A DNA stretch of 64,000 nt from Mesorhizobium hawassense (GTDB lineage: Bacteria > Pseudomonadota > Alphaproteobacteria > Rhizobiales > Rhizobiaceae). Location of the stretch: positions 434,001-498,000 of the forward strand of contig NZ_QMBP01000001.1 of NCBI RefSeq assembly GCF_003289945.1, given 5' to 3'. Below are positions 44,116 to 53,879 of this stretch, one piece after another (position 1 is the first letter of the stretch; each line of letters opens with the position of its first letter). A program made the position numbers and the translations under genes. The notes under the pieces are model-generated. The model was not told the origin of the DNA and searched no databases. It saw only the letters and a program-made list of their open reading frames with translations.

Positions 44116-44149
44116 ACGGCGCCCTCGGAGTAGGAACCGAGGGCGCCGT
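44116..44149 (-). terminator. Rho-independent terminator of the RND operon
   Basis: Perfect 13-bp stem ACGGCGCCCTCGG / CCGAGGGCGCCGT with an 8-nt loop. On the minus strand it is followed by TTTTGTTAT. It lies in the 61-bp gap between convergent genes and may stop both, though a T-run is present only on the minus strand. Confidence 0.85.
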
Positions 44150-44172
44150 CGGACCGGAAACTGATGGGGGAA

Positions 44173-45321
44173 TCAGCTGGCCGGTTTCGGTTGCGGCAAG
44201 GGAGAAACCGGCATTCCGGGTCCGATCTTCTGCAGATTGCCCGTGATCACCTGGTCGGTCTCGGAGATACCGGAGGTCACGGAAATCAGGTCGCCGTCGG
44301 TCGGGCCCAGCGAGACCAGCTTCTGGTCGACGGTGTTGCCCTTGCCAAGCACGTAGAGGTACTTGCCGAGCTGGCTGGAGCCCAGTGCCACCTGCGGCAC
44401 CATCAGCGTGTTGGGCTGCTCCTTCACATGCAGGCGCACGCGCACATATTGTCCCGGCAGCAGCGCGAACTTGGCGTTGCCGATCGTGGCGCGCGCCGTG
44501 ATCGTGCCGGTCGAATGGTCGATCGTGTTGTCGATGAAGGTGAGCTCGCCCTTCTGACTGGGCTCAGTCTCACCGGGCAACAGCACGTCGACGGCGATCG
44601 GACCGTTAGCCTTCGCCTGCTCGATCTGCACGAGGTCGGTCTCGCTCGGATTGAAGGTCACGTAGATCGGGTCGAGCTGCACCAGCGTGTTGAGCACGGT
44701 GCCGGCGACGCTGACCAGCGTGCCGACAGAAGCCTGGTTGCGGCCGATACGGCCGTTGAACGGTGCCTTGATCTCGGCATAGCCGAGATTGAGCTCGGCC
44801 GTCCGCACCGCCGCCTGGTCGAGCGCGAGCGCGGCTTGCGCCGTGCGCAGATTGCTGGTGCGCTGGTCGAAGCTGTCCTTGTCGAGATAGCCGGCCTTGG
44901 CGAGGTCGCTGCCGCGGCCGAGATTGGACTTGGCATAGTCGAGCGTCGCGGTATCGCGCTGCACCTGCGCCTTGGCCTGGTCGAGCGCCGCCTGATAGTC
45001 CTCCGGTGCGATCCGGTAGAGCAGGTCGCCCTGCTTGATGTCGCTGCCATCGGCGACGGTCTGCTCCTGCAGATAGCCCGGCACGCGCGCCTGCAGCGTG
45101 ATGCTGCGGATCGACTCCACCCGCGCGGCGTAGTCGAGATAGATCGGCAGCGTCTTCTTGACGACATTCACCACCGGCACCGGCATCACGAAGGCCGCCG
45201 GCGCGGGCGCAGCGCCCGCCGTGCCGCCGCTGAGATTGCCCATGTCGAGCAAATGCACGCTCGCCACCGAGATCGCGCCCAGCGCGACGGCCGTTCCCAA
45301 AGCGATTTTCCATTTACGCAT
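44173..45321 (-). CDS. RND efflux periplasmic adaptor subunit
   Basis: 382 residues. An N-terminal membrane anchor (about 5-25, KIALGTAVALGAISVASVHLL) is followed by a lipoyl/hairpin region (LDYAARVESIRSITLQARVPGYLQEQTV) and beta-barrel domains (NQASVGTLVSVAGTVLNTLVQLDPIYVTF). It links the pump to an outer-membrane channel, which is not encoded here. GGAG lies 7 nt upstream. Its gene follows the pump gene by 15 nt. Confidence 0.9.
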   Translation of the reverse strand: MRKWKIALGTAVALGAISVASVHLLDMGNLSGGTAGAAPAPAAFVMPVPVVNVVKKTLPIYLDYAARVESIRSITLQARVPGYLQEQTVADGSDIKQGDLLYRIAPEDYQAALDQAKAQVQRDTATLDYAKSNLGRGSDLAKAGYLDKDSFDQRTSNLRTAQAALALDQAAVRTAELNLGYAEIKAPFNGRIGRNQASVGTLVSVAGTVLNTLVQLDPIYVTFNPSETDLVQIEQAKANGPIAVDVLLPGETEPSQKGELTFIDNTIDHSTGTITARATIGNAKFALLPGQYVRVRLHVKEQPNTLMVPQVALGSSQLGKYLYVLGKGNTVDQKLVSLGPTDGDLISVTSGISETDQVITGNLQKIGPGMPVSPLPQPKPAS

Positions 45322-45336
45322 CTTGGTTCTCCAATC

Positions 45337-48300
45337 CTATTCGGCCGCCTGGGCGAGCTGGAGCGCCGGCTCGGCGGTCGGTTCAATTTCTTGCTGCTGA
45401 GGGACGTCGTGATGTCCCTTGGCTGGTTCCTTTTCGCCGCGCTCGCGCAGCTGTTCGATCACCGCGTAGAAGACCGGCACGAAGACCAGCGACAGGATGG
45501 TCGCCGCCACCATGCCGCCGAAGACGGTGGTGCCGATCGACTGCCGGCTGGCAGCACCCGCGCCGGTCGCGAACATCAGCGGCAGCACGCCGAGGATGAA
45601 GGCGAAGGCGGTCATCAGGATAGGCCGCAGCCTCAGCCTTGCGGCTTCCATGGACGCCTCGACGATGGTCAGGCCTTCCTCGCGCCGTCGTCTTGCGAAC
45701 TCGACGATCAGGATCGCGTTCTTGGCCGCGAGGCCGATCAGCATGACGAAGCCGATCTGCGAGTAGACGTCGATCTGCATGCCGCGCAGCAAAAGCACGA
45801 CGAAGGCGCCGAACAGGGCCAGCGGCACGGCAAGCAGCACCATGAAGGGCATCGCCCAGCTTTCATACTGCGCCGCCAGGATCAGGAAGACGAAGACGAT
45901 CGCCAGTCCGAAGACGACCGAGGCGATCGATCCGGCCTTGAGCTCCTGATAGGTGATGCCGGTCCATTCGTAGCCGAAGTCGCGCGGCAGCACGTTTGCC
46001 GCCGCCCGCTCCATGGCTGCCACCGCCTGTCCGGATGAGAAGCCGGGGGCAGCACCGCCATTGATGAGGGCCGAGGCATTGTTGTTGTAATGCGGCACGG
46101 TTTCCGGTCCGACGATCGGCACCAGCTTGCCCAGCGTGCTCAGCGGCACCATGCCGCCCGAGGCGTTGCGCACATAGAGCCGCGAGATGTCGGTGGCGTC
46201 GGCGCGCGCGTCCTTGTCTGCCTGGATGGTCACACGGAAGGTGCGGCCGAACAGGTTGAAGTCATTGACGTAGAGCGAGCCGAGATAGATCTGCAGTGTA
46301 TTGAAGACATCAGGCAGGTTGAGGCCGAGAAGCTTCGCCTTGCTGCGGTCGAGGTCGTAGTTGAACTGCGGCGTCGAGGTCGAGAAGGACGAGAACAACT
46401 GCTGCGGATTGAGCTCCGGCTGCTTGCGCGCCTCGGCCAGCAGTGCCTGCGTGACATCGTTCAGCGCGGCGCTGCCGCGGCCCGACAGATCCTCCACCTG
46501 GAACTCGAAGCCACCGGTGGTGCCGATACCCGGGATCGAAGGCGGATCGAAGGAGAGCGCGAACGCATCCGGCATCTGCAAGAGCTTGCCGCGCACCTGC
46601 TCGACCAGTTTCGACGCGCTCTGGTCAGGGCCGCGTTCGTCCCATGGCTTCAGGATGGCGAATTCCACCGCCGAATTCGACTGCGCGGCGCTGGTCAGGA
46701 AGTTGAGGCCGCTGATCGAGCCGACGATGTCGACGCCGGGCGTGTTCTGCAGGATATCGCGCGCCTTCTGCGCCACCGCGTCGGTACGCTCCAGCGAAGC
46801 GCCGTCGGGCAACTGGATGACGACGAAGAAGTAGCCCTGGTCTTCCACGGGAAGGAAGGTCGAGGGCAATTTCTGCCAGACGAAATAGGTTGCGACCAGA
46901 CCGGCCGCGAACAGGCCGAGCATGGCCCAGCGCAGCTTGATCAGGATGCGCACGCCATGGGCATAGGCATGCGACAGCCAGTCGAAGCCGGCGTTGAACC
47001 AGCGGAACAGCACGAACTGGGTTTCGCCGCGATGGCGCAGGAAGGCGGCGCTCAGCGCAGGCGAGAGCGTCAGCGAGTTGAAGGCCGAGATGCCGACCGA
47101 GATCGCCACGGTGAGCGCGAACTGGTTGTAGAGCCGTCCGGAAACGCCGGGGATGAACGCGACCGGGATGAACACCGCCATCAGCACCGCCGTGGTGGCG
47201 ATGATCGGCCCGGTCACTTCGGCCATCGCCGCGCGCGTCGCGGCGAGCGGCTTCAAGCCCGCTTCCAGCTGTCGTTCGACATTCTCGACCACGACGATGG
47301 CGTCGTCGACGACAAGGCCGATCGCCAGCACCATGCCGAGGAGCGAGAGCATGTTGAGCGAGAAGCCCAGCATGTACATCACCGCCAGCGTTGCGATCAG
47401 CGACACGGGTATGGCGATGGTCGGAATGATGGTGGTGCGCCAGCTCTGCAGGAAGATGAACACCACCGCCACGACCAGCACCAGCGCTTCGCCGAGTGTG
47501 ATCAGCACGTCATGCATCGAGGCCGACACGAAGCGCGTCGTGTCGTAGTGCATGGCGTAGTTGACGCCCTTCGGGAAACGGCCCGACAGCTCCTGCATCT
47601 TGTCCTTGACCCGCTGCTGCAGGTCGAGCGCGTTGGAGCCGGGCATCTGATAGACGGCCAGAACCACGGTCGGGTCCTTGCCGAAGAAGGCCGAGGACGA
47701 ATATTGCAGCGCGCCGAGCTCTATGCGGGCGACGTCACGCAGCCTAACCAGCGAGCCATTCTGCGAATCGGCGCGCACCACGATGTCGCCGAATTCCTTC
47801 GGGTCGCTGAGGCGGCCGACGGCATTGACCTGCATCTCGAAGGCGGTGCCGGCGGGCGCCGGCGACTGGCCGATCTTGCCGGCCGCCACCTGCACGTTCT
47901 GCTCGGCGATGGCGTTCTGCACGTCGACGGCGGTGATGCCGAGATTGGCCAGCTTGTCCGGATCGAGCCAGACGCGCATCGAATAGCGGCGCTCGCCGAA
48001 GATCTGCACGTCGCCGACGCCGGGCAGGCGCTTCAGCGGATCGACGACCTGCAGATAGGCGAGGTTGCTCAGCGCCACCGGATCGACCGAGCCGTCCGGC
48101 GAGGTGAGGTCGACGATCAGCACGAAATTGGGGTTCTGCTTCTTGATCGTCACGCCGCCCTGGTTGACGATTGCGGGCAGGGAGGATGCCGCTTGGCTGA
48201 CCCGATTCTGCACGTCGACGGCCGCCGTGCTCAGCGGATAGCCGACGTCGAAAGTGATGGTGATGGTGGACGAGCCGTCATTCGAGCTCGTCGACGACAT

Positions 48301-48531
48301 GTAGGTCATGCCTTGCACGCCGTTGATCTGCTGCTCGAGCGGCGTCGTCACGGTATCGGCGACGACCTGCGCGCTGGCGCCCGGATAGTGGGCGCTGACC
48401 ACGACCTGCGGCGGCGTGATGTCGGGGAACTGCGAGACCGGCAGAAGGAAATAGGCGATCGCGCCGGCGAGCACCATGATGATGGCGATCGCCGACGCAA
48501 AGATCGGGCGGTTGACGAAGAAGTTTACCAT
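45337..48531 (-). CDS. RND multidrug efflux pump (HAE1 type)
   Basis: 1064 residues, full AcrB/MexB length with 12 membrane helices. It begins MVNFFVNRPIFASAIAIIMVLAGAI, contains the helix-4 aspartates GLVVDDAIVVVENVER and a helix-10 AAKNAILIVEFA block. It uses the proton gradient to export drugs or other amphiphiles. The start overlaps a small gene by 7 nt (ATGGTAA), so coupled translation is likely; there is no good ribosome site of its own. The usual adaptor-first order is reversed here. Confidence 0.95.
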   Translation of the reverse strand: MVNFFVNRPIFASAIAIIMVLAGAIAYFLLPVSQFPDITPPQVVVSAHYPGASAQVVADTVTTPLEQQINGVQGMTYMSSTSSNDGSSTITITFDVGYPLSTAAVDVQNRVSQAASSLPAIVNQGGVTIKKQNPNFVLIVDLTSPDGSVDPVALSNLAYLQVVDPLKRLPGVGDVQIFGERRYSMRVWLDPDKLANLGITAVDVQNAIAEQNVQVAAGKIGQSPAPAGTAFEMQVNAVGRLSDPKEFGDIVVRADSQNGSLVRLRDVARIELGALQYSSSAFFGKDPTVVLAVYQMPGSNALDLQQRVKDKMQELSGRFPKGVNYAMHYDTTRFVSASMHDVLITLGEALVLVVAVVFIFLQSWRTTIIPTIAIPVSLIATLAVMYMLGFSLNMLSLLGMVLAIGLVVDDAIVVVENVERQLEAGLKPLAATRAAMAEVTGPIIATTAVLMAVFIPVAFIPGVSGRLYNQFALTVAISVGISAFNSLTLSPALSAAFLRHRGETQFVLFRWFNAGFDWLSHAYAHGVRILIKLRWAMLGLFAAGLVATYFVWQKLPSTFLPVEDQGYFFVVIQLPDGASLERTDAVAQKARDILQNTPGVDIVGSISGLNFLTSAAQSNSAVEFAILKPWDERGPDQSASKLVEQVRGKLLQMPDAFALSFDPPSIPGIGTTGGFEFQVEDLSGRGSAALNDVTQALLAEARKQPELNPQQLFSSFSTSTPQFNYDLDRSKAKLLGLNLPDVFNTLQIYLGSLYVNDFNLFGRTFRVTIQADKDARADATDISRLYVRNASGGMVPLSTLGKLVPIVGPETVPHYNNNASALINGGAAPGFSSGQAVAAMERAAANVLPRDFGYEWTGITYQELKAGSIASVVFGLAIVFVFLILAAQYESWAMPFMVLLAVPLALFGAFVVLLLRGMQIDVYSQIGFVMLIGLAAKNAILIVEFARRRREEGLTIVEASMEAARLRLRPILMTAFAFILGVLPLMFATGAGAASRQSIGTTVFGGMVAATILSLVFVPVFYAVIEQLRERGEKEPAKGHHDVPQQQEIEPTAEPALQLAQAAE

Positions 48532-48764
48532 GATGCGGATGCCTCGCCGAAGGGCTTTGCGAAATGGCGCAGGCGCCGGGCCCGGCCGGAGCCGGAATCC
48601 GCCAGGAAGGATGGCAGGACGTCATCGTCCGGCGCCTGTTCCGCCGCGCGCGAGCGCAGCATCCTCTCGAAGGCTTTGGGATCGATTCCGTCAGCCTTCA
48701 TCACCAGCCGGATCATCGGATCCCGGATGGCTTCGTCGATTGTCAGGTCTTTGCGCTTTTGCAT
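48525..48764 (-). CDS. 79-residue hypothetical protein at the head of the RND operon
   Basis: Starts MQKRKDLTIDEAIRDPMIRL with AAGGAG 8 nt upstream. It is basic at both ends and contains DPMIRLVMKADGIDPKAFERMLRSRA, a segment that recurs in small rhizobial proteins of unknown function. No membrane helix. Its stop overlaps the RND start (ATGGTAA), so it is probably needed for translation of the pump message. A longer reading to 48842 has no ribosome site. Confidence 0.65.
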   Translation of the reverse strand: MQKRKDLTIDEAIRDPMIRLVMKADGIDPKAFERMLRSRAAEQAPDDDVLPSFLADSGSGRARRLRHFAKPFGEASASW

Positions 48765-48919
48765 AGGAGTGGCTCCTTGCTCGTCCCGCATCGGTTGATC
48801 ACGGGCCGCTTTTTTCTCGTTCTTCACCGGCCGAAGCCGCATGACAGGCAGGTTTTGCGTCCTATCTCACTCTTGGCAGGCCATCGGTGGGCCTTGTCGT
48901 TTGACGGAGAGTGATATAG

Positions 48920-48964
48920 GTGTTACCAGTAAGTAACATGCTAAAAGTTACAGACCGGTAACAC
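48920..48964. promoter_or_regulatory. TetR operator candidate between the RND operon and the TetR gene
   Basis: GTGTTACC (48920-48927) and GGTAACAC (48957-48964) are perfect inverted repeats, with a second nested pair GTAAC (48936-48940) and GTTAC (48947-48951) inside. The whole lies between the divergent genes, about 50 bp from the TetR start. Confidence 0.6.
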
Positions 48965-49013
48965 CCTAGTCAAGAGGTGACCTCGGTTTTTTTGGAAACG
49001 ACGAAAGGAGAGC

Positions 49014-49598
49014 ATGATGACTGACGGCGTTGCGGAGCGTTCCCGCCCCCGGGATCGAATCCTGGAAACGGCGCAGGACATGTTCCACAAGCACGGCATC
49101 AAGGGTGTGGGCGTCGACGCCATCACCGAGGCTGCCGGCACCAACAAGATGACGCTTTACCGTCATTTCGAGTCCAAGGACGAGCTGATCATCGAATGCC
49201 TGCGCGCGACGGCCGCCAAGGCTTCACGGATATGGGACGAGTTCGAGGCTCAGCATCCCGGCGACAAGCTCGGCCAACTGCATGCCTGGGTTCAAAAGGC
49301 TTCCGAGCTGCTTAGCGCCGACAGCCGCGGCTGCGACATGGCGAACGCCGCCGTAGAGCTCAGCGAGGCCGATCATCCGGCCAGGCGCGTCATCAAGGAA
49401 CTGAAAGAGGCGCAGCGGGAAAAGCTGGTTATGCTGTGCCGCGATGCCGGCATAGGCCAGGCCGAGCTGCTCGCCGACACGCTGTCGCTGCTGCTCGAAG
49501 GCGCGCGCGTCTCGATGCAGAGCGTCGGTTCGGAGGGTCCGAGCGCGCAATTCGTGCGCATGGCCGAGAGCTTGATCGCCTCGTTCCGGGCGCGCTGA
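49014..49598 (+). CDS. TetR-family transcriptional repressor
   Basis: 194 residues. Helix-turn-helix over about 15-60 (RILETAQDMFHKHGIKGVGVDAITEAAGTNKMTLYRHFESKDEL). AAAGGAG is 3 nt before the first ATG (49014) and 6 nt before the second (49017), so the second codon may be the real start. Divergent from the RND operon and its likely repressor, with inducer bound in the C-terminal helical domain. Confidence 0.9.
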   Translation: MMTDGVAERSRPRDRILETAQDMFHKHGIKGVGVDAITEAAGTNKMTLYRHFESKDELIIECLRATAAKASRIWDEFEAQHPGDKLGQLHAWVQKASELLSADSRGCDMANAAVELSEADHPARRVIKELKEAQREKLVMLCRDAGIGQAELLADTLSLLLEGARVSMQSVGSEGPSAQFVRMAESLIASFRAR

Positions 49599-49652
49599 TG
49601 TCTTCGCCTCATCCTGGTTCTGTTATGCTGTCTCGGAATCGGGAGCTGCGCG

Positions 49653-50441
49653 ATGGGTCAGATAAGTTTTCCGGAGATGTATGAGCGCTGGCTCGTGGGG
49701 CCTCTCTTCCGCCCTTGGGCCGAAGTGACCTTCGATGAAGTGAAGCTATCTCGAGGCAACCGGGTCTTGGACATCGCCTGCGGTACAGGAATAGTCGCGC
49801 GCGTTGCTAAGGAGCGGCTCGGTGCCGCTGGATATGTTGTCGGCATCGACATCAACACGGATATGCTTGCCGTCGCGCGCGCTGAGGCGCCAGACATCGA
49901 TTGGCGCGCAGGTAATGCCAGTGCTCTGCCACTGCGCGACAGAGAGCAGTTCGACGTGATCGTCTGTCAGCAGGGGCTGCAGTTCTTTCCCGACAAGCCC
50001 GCCGCGGCGGCGGAGATGCGGCGAGCGCTGGCGCAGGGCGGCCGCTTGGCAGTTGCCACGTGGCGCTCCGACGAGGAAATCCCCTTCTTTCGAGAACTCC
50101 GCCGGGTCGCCGAGCGGTTCCTCGGCCCAATCACGGACCTGCGCCACAGCTTTGGGAATGCGGCGTTGCTCGAGGCGCTGCTCCGGGACGCCGGCTTCCA
50201 CGATGTTCGATCAAGGACAATATCGCGCACGATACGCTTTGAGGACGGCGCGCCTCTACTGCGATTGAATACGATGGCGCTGGTCGGCATGAGTGCTGCC
50301 GGCAAGGCAATGGCCGATCAGGAACGCAAGCGCGTCCTGGAGGATATCGTGAGCGGGAGTGCACCCGTGCTGCAGTCACACGCCGATGGATCGGGAGTCG
50401 TTTTCGAGATCAGCTCCAATCTGGCGACGGCTAAAGGCTAG
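49653..50441 (+). CDS. Class I SAM-dependent methyltransferase
   Basis: 262 residues of the UbiE/Methyltransf_11 type. SAM-binding motif I is LDIACGTGIVARVAK (about residues 39-53), followed by VVGIDINTDML (motif II), GNASALPL, and FDVIVCQQGLQFFPD. Substrate unknown. The gene follows the TetR gene by 54 nt on the same strand. It may be in one unit with TetR or stand alone. It is followed by a palindromic element. Confidence 0.85.
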   Translation: MGQISFPEMYERWLVGPLFRPWAEVTFDEVKLSRGNRVLDIACGTGIVARVAKERLGAAGYVVGIDINTDMLAVARAEAPDIDWRAGNASALPLRDREQFDVIVCQQGLQFFPDKPAAAAEMRRALAQGGRLAVATWRSDEEIPFFRELRRVAERFLGPITDLRHSFGNAALLEALLRDAGFHDVRSRTISRTIRFEDGAPLLRLNTMALVGMSAAGKAMADQERKRVLEDIVSGSAPVLQSHADGSGVVFEISSNLATAKG

Positions 50442-50488
50442 AGCAATCCCAGGAAAAGTGTGACACGGATTTCCGTCAGGGATTGCGT
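50442..50488. repeat. Palindromic element after the methyltransferase gene
   Basis: GAGCAATCCCAGGAAAAGTG to GTCAGGGATTGCGTC, a variant of the family also found at 23928-23974. Sequence between here and the small RNA terminator (50489-50612) shows no gene. Confidence 0.65.
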
Positions 50489-50612
50489 CAAAACAAAGAG
50501 ATAGAGCGGCTCGCCGTTTCCATGACGGTTATACGCTCCAGACGCATACCTGGCCAGCATCAGATGGACGCTCGCTCCACGCGGCTGACGTTGCTTCCGT
50601 GTTGTCCATGCG

Positions 50613-50740
50613 GGCAAAGAAAAAGCCCGCTGCCGGGAGGAGGTGGCAGCGGGCTCGATTTCGAGTACGGCACGGGAGGAGGTGTACCGCACTCACCGTC
50701 GGCATCACATCTGGGAGGAGGAGACGGCCGACACCCAGAC
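50613..50740 (-). ncRNA. Anti-Shine-Dalgarno small RNA (cuckoo/alpha-r14-like)
   Basis: On the minus strand three hairpins in a row each present CCUCCUCCC in the loop, spaced exactly 39 nt apart (plus-strand GGGAGGAGG at 50635, 50674 and 50713). Hairpin 2 (50663-50694) pairs over 11 bp only if G-U wobbles are allowed on the minus strand, which fixes the direction. Hairpin 3' (50624-50655), stem AGCCCGCTGCC/GGCAGCGGGCT, is followed by UUUUUCUUU and acts as terminator. This is the layout of the alphaproteobacterial cuckoo/alpha-r14 sRNAs, whose loops can pair with ribosome-binding sites. The 5' end is uncertain to about 20 nt. Confidence 0.8.
50624..50655 (-). terminator. Terminator hairpin of the small RNA
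   Basis: Stem of 11 bp with 10-nt loop (ACCUCCUCCC on the minus strand) and a following U-run. It could also end read-through transcripts from the LacI gene, whose stop is 200 nt upstream. Confidence 0.85.
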
Positions 50741-50747
50741 ATTTACG

Positions 50748-50770
50748 AATTGCCTAACGATTCGGCAATT
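50748..50770. promoter_or_regulatory. Inverted repeat at the small RNA promoter
   Basis: AATTGCC (50748-50754) and GGCAATT (50764-50770) flank a 9-nt spacer just upstream of the presumed 5' end of the small RNA. It may be an operator or a first stem of a longer transcript. No gene is seen from 50771 to the LacI stop. Confidence 0.45.
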
Positions 50771-50855
50771 GCGAAAGTTGCATAGCTGGTGTGCAGATTT
50801 GTAAGATCAATTGTCATACAAATCCGGAAAGAGCGGCTTTTCCAAGGCGGCCGCG

Positions 50856-51890
50856 TCACTGCACCGGCACGTTTTCCTTGAAGATCAGCCGCGGCTCGAT
50901 GAATTTCTTTGTCAGGTACGGCGCCGACGAGGCAATCGAGCCGAGCAGGCGGATCACCGACTGCTCGGCGATCAGCCGCGCATTCTGGTCTATGACTACG
51001 TCGGCGAGATCGTCGACGAGATAACGGCGCGTTTCCTTGGTCAGGTCGTGGCAGATGAACACCGGCTTCCGGCGCGGCCTGACCTCGAGCAGCGCCTTGG
51101 CGACGCCGGAACGCCCGGCCCCGACGCAATAGATGCCAAGCAGCTCCGGTTCGTTATGCAGCGCCTTGATGGTGGCGCTGTAGCTGGCCTCCGGGTCGTC
51201 GTTGCTCTCGGCGGCACTGGAGACGGTGAGGTTGGGAAACTCTTCGCTCAGCACCGAACGAAAACCCATCTCGCGCTCCTCATGGCCGCGATAGGAGCGC
51301 GAGCCGACCACCATCGCCAGATGTCCTGTACGGCCGCCGACGAAGCGGCCCATCAAGAGCGCGGCCGTGCGACCCGCGACCCGGTTGTCGATACCGACAT
51401 AGGCCGAGCGGGGCGCTGCCGGCACGTCCGAGACCAGCGTCACCAGCCTGATCCCGGCCTCGACAAGCTCGCGTAGGATGTTGCGCGTGCGCGGGTGGTC
51501 GACGGCGATGACGCCGACGCCATTGGCCTTGAGCGACAGGTTCTCGACCGCGCCCTGCAGCGCGCCGGGCGAGATGCCGGCAAGGTTGTGGATGCGGCAG
51601 GAGGCGACCAGCGGCAGGCGCTGGGCATAATCCTCGATGTGATGGGCGAGGTCGGCCATGAAGGCGTTGGACCCGATCGGCAGGAAGAATTCGAGATGCG
51701 CCGGCTTCGACGGCAGCACCACCTGGTCGAGGGTCGGCAGATAGCCGAGCTGCTTGGCCGCCTCCATCACGCGCTGCCGGTTGGCGGCACTTGCGCCCGG
51801 ACGGTTGTTCAGCACCCGGTCGACGGTCGCGGTCGATAGGCCGCAGCTTCTGGCGATGTCGGTTACGGTGGCTTTCATGGGTCCAGTCAT
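50856..51890 (-). CDS. LacI-family transcriptional regulator
   Basis: 344 residues. Helix-turn-helix at the N terminus (about 6-55: ATVTDIARSCGLSTATVDRVLNNRPGASAANRQRVMEAAKQLGY) and a periplasmic-binding-protein-like sugar domain (VGIDNRVAGRTAALLMGRFVG). Start at 51890 (MTGPMKATV) or 51878; neither has a strong ribosome site. It is the last gene of the run binding protein - permease - ATPase - LacI, and should control the sugar importer. Confidence 0.88.
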   Translation of the reverse strand: MTGPMKATVTDIARSCGLSTATVDRVLNNRPGASAANRQRVMEAAKQLGYLPTLDQVVLPSKPAHLEFFLPIGSNAFMADLAHHIEDYAQRLPLVASCRIHNLAGISPGALQGAVENLSLKANGVGVIAVDHPRTRNILRELVEAGIRLVTLVSDVPAAPRSAYVGIDNRVAGRTAALLMGRFVGGRTGHLAMVVGSRSYRGHEEREMGFRSVLSEEFPNLTVSSAAESNDDPEASYSATIKALHNEPELLGIYCVGAGRSGVAKALLEVRPRRKPVFICHDLTKETRRYLVDDLADVVIDQNARLIAEQSVIRLLGSIASSAPYLTKKFIEPRLIFKENVPVQ

Positions 51891-51967
51891 AGGCGCTGAT
51901 GCAATCCCGTGCCAATGGCCGGCGTGAAACTGCGTGCGGTCGCCGACGCGATCCGCCCGGTCAGCAA

Positions 51968-52762
<795 letters not shown>

Positions 52763-52766
52763 GGTT

Positions 52767-53753
52767 TCACGTCCCTGCCTGGTGCCGGCGTTCGAGCCAT
52801 GAATGCAGCGCCATCATGCCGAGGATGATCGCGCCGATGAAGATGTTGTAGGCGAGCCCCGGCACGCCGATCAGCACGATGCCGTTGCGCATGACGCGCA
52901 GGATCAGGATGCCGAGCACCGTGCCGATGATGGTGCCGCGCCCGCCAGTCAGCGCCGTGCCGCCGATCACCACCATGGCGATGACCTCGAGCTCGTAACC
53001 GGTGCCGCTGTTGGGGTTGGCGGCCGATGTGCGCAGCGACGAGATCACACCGGCGAGCGAGGCCATCACCGCCGACAGGATGAACAGGCCGACCTTGACG
53101 CGGTTGACGTTCACGCCGCGCGCCCGTGCCGCAAGCGGATTGCCTCCCGCCGCCTGGATCCAGTTGCCGGTGCGGCTCTGCGTCAGCACATAGCCGAGCA
53201 CGATCGCGGCCCCGATGAACCAGAACAGCGAGGCGTAGATGCGGAACGGCCCGACATAGAAATCGCCGACCAGGATGTTCGCCAGCCAGCTGCCCTCGGC
53301 GCTCCAGGTGCGCTGCGGGAAGCCGTCGGTGACGAAAAGTGCCGTGCCACGCACCACCAGCAGCATGCCGAGCGTGACCAGGAAGGACGGGATCTTGAGC
53401 TGGGTGACGAACCAGCCATTGACCAGCCCGATGACGGCCGCGACCACCAATGCGATCAGCAGGCCCACTTCCAGCGAGGTGACGCCGCTGTTGTAGAGCG
53501 TCCACATCAGAACCGGCGAGAAGCCGAACAGCGAGCCGACCGACAGGTCGAATTCACCCGACGTCATCAACAGCGTCATCGCCAGCGCGATCAGGCCGAG
53601 CTCGACGGTGAAGGCCAGGATGTTGGAGATGTTCTGCGCCGACAGGAAGTCGGGATTGATGCCCCAGAAGACGACCAGCTCGATGACGAGCAGGACGAGG
53701 GGGCCGAATTCGGATCTGCCGATCAGGCGCTGGATGAAGGAACGATTTTCCAC
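52767..53753 (-). CDS. CUT2-family sugar ABC permease
   Basis: 328 residues with about 8-10 membrane segments; the RbsC/FrcC-like region LGMLLVVRGTALFVTDGFPQ and the GSGYELEVIAMVVIGGTALTGGRGT block are visible (here GTGYELEV). Start is GTG at 53753; the ribosome site is weak. Downstream of the binding-protein gene and upstream of the ATPase gene. Confidence 0.9.
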   Translation of the reverse strand: MENRSFIQRLIGRSEFGPLVLLVIELVVFWGINPDFLSAQNISNILAFTVELGLIALAMTLLMTSGEFDLSVGSLFGFSPVLMWTLYNSGVTSLEVGLLIALVVAAVIGLVNGWFVTQLKIPSFLVTLGMLLVVRGTALFVTDGFPQRTWSAEGSWLANILVGDFYVGPFRIYASLFWFIGAAIVLGYVLTQSRTGNWIQAAGGNPLAARARGVNVNRVKVGLFILSAVMASLAGVISSLRTSAANPNSGTGYELEVIAMVVIGGTALTGGRGTIIGTVLGILILRVMRNGIVLIGVPGLAYNIFIGAIILGMMALHSWLERRHQAGT

Positions 53754-53879
53754 GAGGTACCCGCGACGTGATTAGAACTGGCCGGATCTTGCGCCGCGTG
53801 TGTGACGGCGGCCTCCGGCGGCGGCATCCAGCGCCGCGCCTTGAGCTGGAAAGCGCGGCGCTGGTGAAACGCGCGGGAC

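Noticed and set aside
44164..46038. 624-residue open frame antisense to the adaptor and pump
   Set aside because: Same kind of shadow frame; it crosses the gap between two real genes.
46090..48798. 902-residue open frame antisense to the RND pump
   Set aside because: Rich in Arg, Asp and His without domains; the minus strand encodes a full-length pump.
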